From: Saccharothrix sp. ST-888
Lineage (GTDB): Bacteria > Actinomycetota > Actinomycetes > Streptomycetales > Streptomycetaceae
Reading direction: 5' to 3'
Assembly: GCF_000955975.1 (NCBI RefSeq)
Contig: NZ_JYJF01000075.1
Location: 1 to 36,284, forward strand
Length of the DNA stretch: 36,284 nucleotides
In this document: positions 30,900-36,284 of the stretch, in pieces
How the letters are laid out: the number at the start of each line of letters is the position of its first letter
Position numbering within the stretch: position 1 is the first letter of the stretch
Made by a program: the position numbers and the translations under genes
Notes under the pieces: generated by a model
What the model was told of the DNA's origin: nothing
The model's input: only the letters and a program-made list of their open reading frames with translations
Databases searched by the model: none

Positions 30900-32072
30900 T
30901 CAGCGCTCCAGGCGTCGGTCGAGCAGGTAGAGCAGGGCGGGTGCGCCGATCAGCGCGGTGACGACGCCGATCGGGACTTCCTGCGTGTCCAGCGCGGTCC
31001 GGGCAACGGTGTCCACCATCACCAGCAGGACCGCCCCGGCCAGGGCGGAGACCGGCAGCAGGCGCCGGTGGTCGCCGCCGACCACCAGTCGGCAGGCGTG
31101 CGGGACGAGCAAGCCGACGAAGCCGATCGCGCCGGAGACCGCGACCAGGACGCCGGTGAGCAGGCTGGTGACGACGAAGAGTTCACGGCGCAGCCGGACC
31201 ACGTCCACGCCGAGTCCGGCGGCGGTCTCGTCACCCATCAGCAGGGCGTTGAGCGCGCGGGCGCGGGCCTGGAGGACCAGCAGGCCGAGCGCCACCGCTC
31301 CGGCGGGGATGGCGAGTTGGCTCCACTGGGCGCCGCTGAGGCTGCCCATCAGCCAGAACAGAACGCCCCTGGTCTGCTGCTCGTCCCCGGCCTGGAGGAC
31401 CAGGTAGCTGGTGAAGCCGGAGAGGAACTGCCCGATCCCGACGCCGGCCAGCACCAGCCGCAACGGCGAGAACCCGCCGCCGCGCCTGGCCATCGTCCAC
31501 ACCAGGGCGAAGGCGGCGAGCGCCCCGGCGAAGGCCGCGCCGGAGGCTCCGAATCCGATCGCGGACCCGGCGCCCGTGCCGAGGACGACGGCGGCGACCG
31601 CGCCGAGCGAGGCTCCGGAGGAGATCCCCAGCAGGTAGGGGTCGGCGAGCGGGTTGCGGACGAGGGCCTGGACGGCGGCGCCGACCAGGCCGAGCCCGGC
31701 GCCGACCACGGCGGCCAACAGGGCTCGCGGGGCGCGGAGTTGCCAGACGATGAGGTCACGCGATCCCGGCTCGGCCGCGCCGCCGGTCAGTCGGCGGCCC
31801 ACCACGGACCAGACCTCGCCGACCGGGATGTCCACCGACCCCAGTGAGACGGCGGCGGTCAGCGCGGCGAGCAGGGCCACACCGAGCAGCGCGGCCACCA
31901 CCCCGGCCCGTACGGACCGCACGGACCGCACGGCACGCCCGGCCCCGCCCTTAGGCTCGGCCTCGGAACCGGACTCGGAATCGGCCTCAGACTCGGAGCC
32001 GGATCCGGCGCCGATTTCGGGATCCTCAGGACCGGGGCCGGTGCCCGCCCGGGTGGCGGCTGACGCCGCCAT
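30900..32072 (-). CDS. FecCD-family ABC importer permease
   Basis: 390 residues. The ATG at 32072 overlaps the stop of the upstream binding-protein gene by one base (TGATG); a GTG at 32075 is an alternative. The first about 50 residues are an unusual polar tail rich in Ser/Glu/Gly (GSGSESEADSESGSEAEP), not typical of the family. The rest is a standard FecCD domain with about ten helices and the markers LRAPRALLAAVVGAGLGLVGAAVQALVRNPLADPYLLG in consecutive blocks, ISSGASLGA, GAIGFVGLLVPHACRLVVGGDHRRLLP and QEVPIGVVTALIGAPALLYLL. It should import a siderophore-like metal chelate, heme or corrinoid across the membrane. It is translationally coupled with the binding lipoprotein and ATPase. Confidence 0.92.
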   Translation of the reverse strand: MAASAATRAGTGPGPEDPEIGAGSGSESEADSESGSEAEPKGGAGRAVRSVRSVRAGVVAALLGVALLAALTAAVSLGSVDIPVGEVWSVVGRRLTGGAAEPGSRDLIVWQLRAPRALLAAVVGAGLGLVGAAVQALVRNPLADPYLLGISSGASLGAVAAVVLGTGAGSAIGFGASGAAFAGALAAFALVWTMARRGGGFSPLRLVLAGVGIGQFLSGFTSYLVLQAGDEQQTRGVLFWLMGSLSGAQWSQLAIPAGAVALGLLVLQARARALNALLMGDETAAGLGVDVVRLRRELFVVTSLLTGVLVAVSGAIGFVGLLVPHACRLVVGGDHRRLLPVSALAGAVLLVMVDTVARTALDTQEVPIGVVTALIGAPALLYLLDRRLER

Positions 32073-33169
32073 CACTTCACCAGGTCGGGGTGGACGGTGC
32101 GGGCGATCTGCTGCACGGTGTCGGCGTTGCGGACGCCGGCGATGGTGGTGACCTCGGAACCGATCCGGACGAAGTGGCCCTCCTGGACGGCCTTCAGGCC
32201 CTTGGTCGCCGGGAAGTCCCGCAGGAACTGGGCGGCCTCGTCGAAGGCCTTGGCGTTGTCCGCCTCGCTCCCCCGGTTGCGGACGCCGAGCTGGATCCAG
32301 TCGGGGTTCTTGGCCACCACGTCCTCCCAGGCGACCGGCTTGAAGTCGCCGTCGCAGTCGGCGAAGACGTTGCGCGCGCCGGCCAGGGTGATCACGGCGT
32401 TGGCCACCTGCTTGCCGCAGACGGCCATCGGCTGCTTGGTCCCGGCGTCGAAGTCGAAGAAGAAGTACGTGGGGCGCTGGTCAGCCGGGACCGCCTTGAC
32501 GGCGGCCTGGACGGCACCGGTCTTCTGCTCCATACCGGTGACAAGCTCGTCCGCCTTGGCGGACGTGCCGGTGATCGCGCCCAGACGCTTGATGTCGGCC
32601 TCGACCTCGGCGAGGTCCTGCTGCGGACCCTTGCGGGTGGCGGCGCAGGCGGTGGAGTGCAGGTAGACGTGCTTGACCCCGGCCGCCGCGAACTCCTGCT
32701 CGGTGGGCGCGGAGCCCATTGCCCCGCCCATACCGCCGCCGCCCGTGCCGTTCATGGCGGCGAAGGTGTCGATGTAGAGGTCGGCGCCCGATCCGAGCAG
32801 CTTCTCCTTGGCGATCACCATCTGGCCGAGCACGGGCACCTTCGCCGCCTGGGCGGCGAGGTCGTCCGGCATGGTGCCCTTGCCGGGCGGGAACCCGGTG
32901 CCTATCACCTGGCCCCCGGCCCCGAGCCGGAGCAGCATCTCCAGGCTGGAGGCGTTGCTGGTGACGATCCGCTTCGGAGCGGACGTGAAGATGGTCTCGG
33001 CACCGCCGCAGTCCGTCACCTTCACCGGGTAGGCACCGGCCCCACCTGCGGCCGCCGCGGTCGTACCGGTCGCGTCGCCGGACGGCCCGTCCGACGGGCT
33101 GCCACTGCCACAGCCGGCGGCGAGCAGGGCCACGGCGGCGGCCAGGCCGCACAACACGCGAGAACGCAT
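32072..33169 (-). CDS. Metal-chelate ABC importer substrate-binding lipoprotein with Met/Gly insert and extra cysteines
   Basis: 365 residues; ATG 33169 with AGGAGAG 5 bases upstream. The lipoprotein signal ends AAGC, giving Cys20. The fold is the helical-backbone metal-receptor type (FepB/FhuD/BtuF-like): APKRIVTSNASSLEMLLRLGAGGQVIGTG in blocks near the N-terminus, a long spanning helix, and NPDWIQLGVRN later. Two features are unusual: a loop MNGTGGGGMGGAMGS with Met139, Met147 and Met151, and four mature cysteines (54, 175, 251, 272) beyond the lipid one. Soft ligands of this kind could favour copper or an isonitrile-metal complex, but disulfides are equally possible. First gene of the importer operon, preceded by an ECF-type promoter motif. 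Confidence 0.88.
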   Translation of the reverse strand: MRSRVLCGLAAAVALLAAGCGSGSPSDGPSGDATGTTAAAAGGAGAYPVKVTDCGGAETIFTSAPKRIVTSNASSLEMLLRLGAGGQVIGTGFPPGKGTMPDDLAAQAAKVPVLGQMVIAKEKLLGSGADLYIDTFAAMNGTGGGGMGGAMGSAPTEQEFAAAGVKHVYLHSTACAATRKGPQQDLAEVEADIKRLGAITGTSAKADELVTGMEQKTGAVQAAVKAVPADQRPTYFFFDFDAGTKQPMAVCGKQVANAVITLAGARNVFADCDGDFKPVAWEDVVAKNPDWIQLGVRNRGSEADNAKAFDEAAQFLRDFPATKGLKAVQEGHFVRIGSEVTTIAGVRNADTVQQIARTVHPDLVK

Positions 33170-33198
33170 GGAACTCTCCTGGAAATCCGGATGCACAC

Positions 33199-33216
33199 GG
33201 GCCGCCGCTGCGGCCC
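33199..33216 (-). promoter_or_regulatory. Hairpin in the leader of the binding-protein gene
   Basis: GGGCCGC (33199-33205) pairs perfectly with GCGGCCC (33210-33216) around a 4-base loop. On the - strand it lies just after the predicted transcription start and before the ribosome-binding site, the same arrangement as in the MFS leader at 24154. Confidence 0.5.
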
Positions 33217-33224
33217 GGACCAGG

Positions 33225-33253
33225 TAGTCGTACCGATCCGGCGTGGAGTTCCC
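33225..33253 (-). promoter_or_regulatory. ECF-type promoter candidate of the ABC importer operon
   Basis: On the - strand: GGGAAC (33253-33248), 17 bases, CGACTA (33230-33225). Boxes and spacing equal those before the MFS gene (24123-24151). Predicted transcription would begin near 33218. A second, looser match (GGGAAC, 17 bases, CGTC) lies at 33510-33484. Confidence 0.6.
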
Positions 33254-33277
33254 GTGCCCGGCGGGGATTTTCGCTCA

Positions 33278-33494
33278 GCGGCACCCGCACCCCCGCCTCC
33301 GCCGACCCCGCGGCATCCCCAACCGGGACGAGCGCCGCGGCCAACTCCTCCACCGCCACCACTCGACGCCCCAACACCGCCCTCGCCGACTTCAGCTCAC
33401 CCTCGAGGCGCTCCAACTCCGCCTCCAGATCCTCCACCCGCGCCCGAGCGGCCTCCCGCCGCTCCTCCAGCAACCCCAGCGGCGACGGCGGCAT
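33278..33494 (-). pseudogene. Truncated 5' fragment of a coiled-coil (paralogous Streptomyces) gene
   Basis: The first about 72 residues read as genuine protein: MPPSPLGLLEERREAARARV, then heptad-rich EDLEAELERLEGELKSARAV and LGRRVVAVEELAAAL. From memory this matches the N-terminus of a large paralogous family of small Streptomyces proteins in which a coiled coil precedes a helix-turn-helix part. Here the sequence loses family character after about residue 72 and the frame runs on, open, into the out-of-frame binding-protein gene, so the C-terminal domain is missing. It is probably a remnant left by a rearrangement when the importer operon arrived or moved. Expression is doubtful. Confidence 0.5.
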
Positions 33495-33583
33495 CACACA
33501 TTCCGTTCCCACCTCGACAACCCGACGCCGAAACCCTGCCGCCCAACCCCGAACACCATGCCTGAACAGCGAAAAGTCATACG

Positions 33584-33600
33584 CCGCAAACGGATTGCGG
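33584..33600 (-). terminator. Weak hairpin after the 33614-34081 gene
   Basis: CCGCAA (33584-33589) and TTGCGG (33595-33600) with a 5-base loop lie 13 bases beyond the stop on the - strand. The stem is only 6 bp. Confidence 0.4.
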
Positions 33601-33613
33601 ATGCCTTCTCAGG

Positions 33614-34081
33614 TCAGTCCGTCACGGTGACCGTGAACGGTGACGCGGTGTCGCCCGGGTGGTGGTCGTGCGCGCTCTGCACGGACACCAGTCCCTGCAG
33701 GCTGGCCGACCGCGTGATGAGCGTCGAGGCGGTGACCGGCACCAGCGCGGTTGCGGTCGCCAGGGCCGGGAGTCCGGCGGGGAAGGTGCAGCGGACTCTG
33801 GAGGCCGAGCCGTTGGCGCGGCAGTTGTCGGGGAAGTACGGGCCGGTGGCGGTCACCCCGTCGGGAAGGGTCACCGTCACGGTGAACGGTACGTCGGTGG
33901 TGTCGGGGCCGGTGTTGGCGATGAAGGCGTGCACGGTGGTGCTTCCGCCCGGAGTGATCGGGTTCGGATCGATCCGCACCACCGAGAGGTGGTAGTCCGC
34001 GGGCGTTTGCGCGATCGCGACGGGCGCTGCGGCCGCAGCCACGGCCAGGGCTGCCGCGGCCGTGAGGATGTTTCGGAGCAT
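33614..34081 (-). CDS. Small secreted beta-sandwich (DUF11/CARDB-like) protein, paralogue 2
   Basis: 155 residues; ATG 34081 with AAGGA 8 bases upstream. Sec signal peptide to about residue 24 (LTAAAALAVAAAAAPVAIAQ). The mature part is one Ig-like beta-sandwich of the DUF11 or CARDB kind: DPNPITPGGSTTVHAFIANTG, DVPFTVTVTLPDGVTATGPYF, and two Cys (NC...RC) that could form a disulfide. It is clearly paralogous to the neighbouring 34233-34757 gene: ADPNP/DPDP, GG-TVH, ANTGP/ANKGP, PFTVTV and TATGP-FPD-C all align. Function unknown; such domains usually mediate extracellular binding or structure. Confidence 0.8.
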   Translation of the reverse strand: MLRNILTAAAALAVAAAAAPVAIAQTPADYHLSVVRIDPNPITPGGSTTVHAFIANTGPDTTDVPFTVTVTLPDGVTATGPYFPDNCRANGSASRVRCTFPAGLPALATATALVPVTASTLITRSASLQGLVSVQSAHDHHPGDTASPFTVTVTD

Positions 34082-34232
34082 TGCACGTATTCCTTGTTGG
34101 CTAGAGCTACGGGTGGAGCGCCCGTCTGCAGAGCCGAGATCGCGCTCCCGGAGTGCACGGAATCCGGGGAGGATGCTCGTCGTCGGTGGCGGTCACGGCC
34201 AGGGACCGGGGCGATCTGTGCCCGCCCGGAGA

Positions 34233-34757
34233 TCAGGCGGTTCTGATGGTGAATTTCACGGTACGGATCTTGGCGTCCGGGTCGTCGGGGTTGGTCACGG
34301 TCACCGAGCCGTCGCGCAGTTTCGAGTGCGGTGGCGCGCTTGCCGCGATCTGCGCGGGGATGTTCACGATCGCGGTCCTCAGGTTGTTGAGGCCTGCGGG
34401 GAACGCGCAGGTGATGGTGGCTCCGAGCGGGTCGGCCAGGCACGAGTCGGGAAAGAACGGGCCGGTGGCGGTGGTGTTGTCGGGCATGTTGACCGTGACG
34501 GTGAACGGTGAGGCCGTTCGGGCGGGGCCCTTGTTGGCCAGCAGGATGTGCACCGTGACGTTGCCGCCCACCGGGGCGGGATCCGGGTCGGGATCGATGT
34601 GTGCCACAGGCACCCGTGCCTGGGCAGGGGCGCGCTTGGCAGCGTGGTCGCCCGGCGCGGCGGTGCCGACGGCTGGAGCCGCGCTCAGCGCGCATGTCGC
34701 CAGGACGGTCCACAGGGCCCATCCACGACGTGGGCCTGACCTACAAAAACTGACCAT
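34233..34757 (-). CDS. Small secreted beta-sandwich (DUF11/CARDB-like) protein, paralogue 1
   Basis: 174 residues; ATG 34757 with AGGA about 6 bases upstream, rather than the much longer open frame that runs through from the GH16 region. Signal peptide with hydrophobic core ALWTVLATCALSAAPAVGTA. A basic linker (HAAKRAPAQARVP) precedes one beta-sandwich domain with the same landmarks as its paralogue and two Cys (SC...TC). It extends further at the C-terminus (VTVTNPDDPDAKIRTVKFTIRTA). It stands 151 bp upstream of its paralogue and 98 bp downstream of the GH16 gene, all on the - strand, suggesting a small secreted-protein cassette that arose in part by duplication. Confidence 0.8.
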   Translation of the reverse strand: MVSFCRSGPRRGWALWTVLATCALSAAPAVGTAAPGDHAAKRAPAQARVPVAHIDPDPDPAPVGGNVTVHILLANKGPARTASPFTVTVNMPDNTTATGPFFPDSCLADPLGATITCAFPAGLNNLRTAIVNIPAQIAASAPPHSKLRDGSVTVTNPDDPDAKIRTVKFTIRTA

Positions 34758-34828
34758 CACCTGTCCTAGGGGAAGTTCGCACGCCGGCCGCGAGCGAGGA
34801 TTGCGGGAGTGGGAGGTGGGACATACGG

Positions 34829-34852
34829 CGCCGGCCTGAAAGAAGGCCGGTG
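34829..34852 (-). terminator. Terminator hairpin after the GH16-like gene
   Basis: CCGGCCT (34831-34837) pairs with AGGCCGG (34844-34850) around GAAAGA, extended by a wobble and one more pair. It begins immediately after the GH16 stop on the - strand. Confidence 0.7.
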
Positions 34853-34855
34853 TTC

Positions 34856-35956
34856 TTATCGCCATACGTGCACGTAGTCGGCGGAGAAGCCGATCGGGTT
34901 CGAGTTCGACGGCGCGGGGTGCCAGGTGCCGGCGTCGACGGAGAGGTTCAGGATGATGTATGCGGAGAACGACGTTCCCACGCCCTTGTTGTCGGAGAAG
35001 ACCTTGACGCCGTTGACGTACCAGTCGACCGACGTGGCGCCGTAGACCGCTCCTACCTTTACCGAGCAGTTGGGGCTCACCGCGCCGGAGTTGGTGTAGT
35101 AGTCCTGGGCCGTGTTGACGTGGTTGGTCAGTTCCAGGAGGTTCGGGTTGTCGGGGTGGTACTCGAACTTGTCGACCTCGGTGTCGCCGTTCTTCCATGA
35201 CCAGAGCGCGGGCCACGCTCCCAGGCCTGAGGGGAGGGCGACCGACGTCTCGATGTAGTCGCCCGTTTTGACCTGGAAGCCCTGGGTGGAGCCCTCCGTG
35301 GTGAGCAGGCCGGTGTCCCATGCCTGCTTGCCGTTCTCCAGGACGTGGGTGCTGGGGCGGGCGGTGAAGGTGGCCAGTCCGTTGGCGTAGGTGATGTTGG
35401 CGGGGTTCAGCCAGTCGAGCTTGTCGTCGTTCGGGTTGTGGGTGCCGTACTGGTAGGAGCTGGTCGTGCTGGCCTGCCACTTGGCGCCGTAGGTGATCGG
35501 GGCGTTGAACTCCTCCGCGAAGGTGAGGGTCTTTCCCTTGGTCGGGTCGCTCGGGGTTCCCGACGTGGCCACGGTCAGGGTGACCTGGGGGAGATTGTGG
35601 TAGCCGGTCGCGTCCCGGTAGAAGCCGAACTCCTTGTAGGTGCCAGCGGGGAAGGTACGCGATCCGGTGGTGAGCGTGTAGCCGCTCGGGCACAGCAGTG
35701 GGTTGGCGACCGACCCCGGGAAGTCGTAGTTGTTCCCCGCCGAGTCCCGCACGGCCACGCCGAGTTGCAGCACCGTGACACAGGCAGACGAGTGCACCTT
35801 CAAAGTGGCGGTGACCGGGCTGTTCGGAGAGGCGGTGGTCGGCGTGAGGCTGTCCTGGGTGACAGTGACCGCGGACAGCGCGATGGCACCCGGGGTCAAC
35901 GCGAGCGCGAAGAGAGCTGTGATCGCCAGCAGGGCGATCCTGATCCTTGCATGCAT
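34856..35956 (-). CDS. Secreted GH16-like endoglycosidase with N-terminal beta domain
   Basis: 366 residues from ATG 35956, with AAGGA 7-8 bases upstream. Signal peptide (IALLAITALFALALTPGAIA). Residues about 27-135 form a Cys-containing beta domain. The catalytic domain, about 145-366, begins TLTFAEEFNAPITYGAKWQAS, has YANGLATFTARPS, and carries the GH16 active-site motif E260-V-D-K-F-E265, in which the first Glu is the nucleophile and the last the acid/base. Before it lies GLGAWPALWSW. The usual downstream strand and closing VHVWR are present. GH16 enzymes cut beta-1,3/1,4-glucans, galactans and related polymers; the exact substrate is not readable here. It is the first gene of a three-gene secreted cassette. 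Confidence 0.82.
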   Translation of the reverse strand: MHARIRIALLAITALFALALTPGAIALSAVTVTQDSLTPTTASPNSPVTATLKVHSSACVTVLQLGVAVRDSAGNNYDFPGSVANPLLCPSGYTLTTGSRTFPAGTYKEFGFYRDATGYHNLPQVTLTVATSGTPSDPTKGKTLTFAEEFNAPITYGAKWQASTTSSYQYGTHNPNDDKLDWLNPANITYANGLATFTARPSTHVLENGKQAWDTGLLTTEGSTQGFQVKTGDYIETSVALPSGLGAWPALWSWKNGDTEVDKFEYHPDNPNLLELTNHVNTAQDYYTNSGAVSPNCSVKVGAVYGATSVDWYVNGVKVFSDNKGVGTSFSAYIILNLSVDAGTWHPAPSNSNPIGFSADYVHVWR

Positions 35957-36284
35957 ATAGGTTCCTTCTGGCGAGGTGCAGCCATTCCCGGACCTGCAAA
36001 TATCATTTTCATGGATTTCGATGGAGATATATTGCGAGGGCCGATATGGCTGCATGCAATCTATCGAAATGCCGGACATTAATGGCACTGCATCGGGCGG
36101 TGTGTCGCCACCGAAGGAAAGCCGCTGCCCGCATCGTAGAAGGTGAACGAATCAGCCCGGATCCACCGTGTGATCGCTGTCGGGGAGGTCCCGTAGAACG
36201 AAGAGATGCCTTGCGACCTGCGATGATGGGAGTTCTCTAGGCTCCACCACGCACAATCGGCAAGGCATCTCGTAAGTGCAATCC
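35957..36284. other. AT-richer right-hand end, upstream of the GH16-like gene
   Basis: 328 bases with no clear gene. Bases about 35996-36075 are much richer in A/T than the rest of the window and probably hold the GH16 promoter, for example the TGATAT/AATATATC stretches. The octamer palindrome TGCATGCA occurs at 35948-35955 (over the GH16 start) and again at 36051-36058. Short open frames on both strands are not convincing. Confidence 0.45.
36203..36271. repeat. 12-bp perfect inverted repeat near the window edge
   Basis: GAGATGCCTTGC (36203-36214) is repeated in inverted form as GCAAGGCATCTC (36260-36271), 45 bases apart. It could be the end of an insertion sequence or the terminator/operator of a gene beyond the window; no transposase is visible. 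Confidence 0.5.

Noticed and set aside
33170..33300. Iron-box (DmdR/IdeR) operator upstream of the importer
   Set aside because: I looked for a TTAGGTTAGGCTAACC-like palindrome and found none; the importer is therefore not called an iron-regulated siderophore system.
33484..33510. Third ECF-like promoter as the main importer promoter
   Set aside because: Its -10 box is CGTC rather than CGACT, it lies over the start of a gene remnant and would give a leader of about 300 bases; kept only as a secondary possibility.

Overview
The window is high-GC actinobacterial DNA, most likely Streptomyces or Kitasatospora. The evidence is strong GC bias, GTG and TTG starts, Streptomyces-type secreted proteases, a SigC-like ECF sigma factor, a STAS protein and an MmyB-type XRE regulator. 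It reads as a chromosomal arm or accessory region rather than a core block: many single genes for secretion, transport and redox, one biosynthetic cluster and one truncated gene. I saw no tRNA, rRNA or CRISPR array.

Layout. 1-5.2 kb: the 3' end of a cytosine-deaminase-like gene, a secreted sedolisin (S53) protease with Ig-like and jelly-roll-like tails, a small P-loop kinase, and a Glu/Ala-repeat protein. 5.4-13.4 kb: lipase maturation factor, EamA exporter, cupin, orphan xylose-type binding lipoprotein, Fpg/Nei glycosylase, zinc alcohol dehydrogenase divergent from an XRE regulator, and a small conserved protein. 13.4-17 kb: a secreted M9 collagenase-type protease and a quinone-oxidoreductase-like dehydrogenase. 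17-20.3 kb: an ABC exporter (permease and ATPase, overlapping by 4 bp) divergent from a MarR/GbsR-type regulator. 20.3-24.1 kb: a STAS protein without the usual phospho-serine, a small zinc-ribbon protein, a Met/His-containing membrane protein, and a zinc-finger anti-sigma candidate divergent from a SigC-like ECF sigma factor.

The most notable part is 24.1-33.3 kb. A four-gene set on the + strand encodes an MFS exporter, an AsnB-type amidotransferase, a cytochrome P450 and a PvcA/IsnA/Dit1-family isonitrile synthase. It faces a three-gene metal-chelate-type ABC importer (binding lipoprotein, FecCD permease, ATPase) on the - strand, and a 13-bp-stem terminator separates the two. No PvcB/IsnB oxygenase is present. 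The simplest reading is conversion of an aromatic amino acid, probably tyrosine, to a saturated isonitrile, amidation of the carboxylate, and phenolic coupling by the P450, giving a hazimycin-like diisonitrile carboxamide dimer. Export would be by the MFS protein, and the ABC system may recover a metal complex. Product and metal are inferences.

Both operons have the same ECF-type promoter motif at the same spacing (GGGAACTC, with CGACT 17 bases after GGGAAC), each followed at once by a hairpin at the predicted 5' end of the transcript. A SigC-like sigma gene lies 149 bp upstream of the biosynthetic set. In Mycobacterium tuberculosis, SigC has been linked to copper acquisition and to the nrp isonitrile-lipopeptide locus, so a copper-linked SigC-isonitrile regulon is a testable idea here.

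33.2-36.3 kb: a truncated coiled-coil gene, two paralogous secreted beta-sandwich proteins, a secreted GH16-like glycosidase, and an AT-richer end with a 12-bp inverted repeat that may be the edge of a further element.
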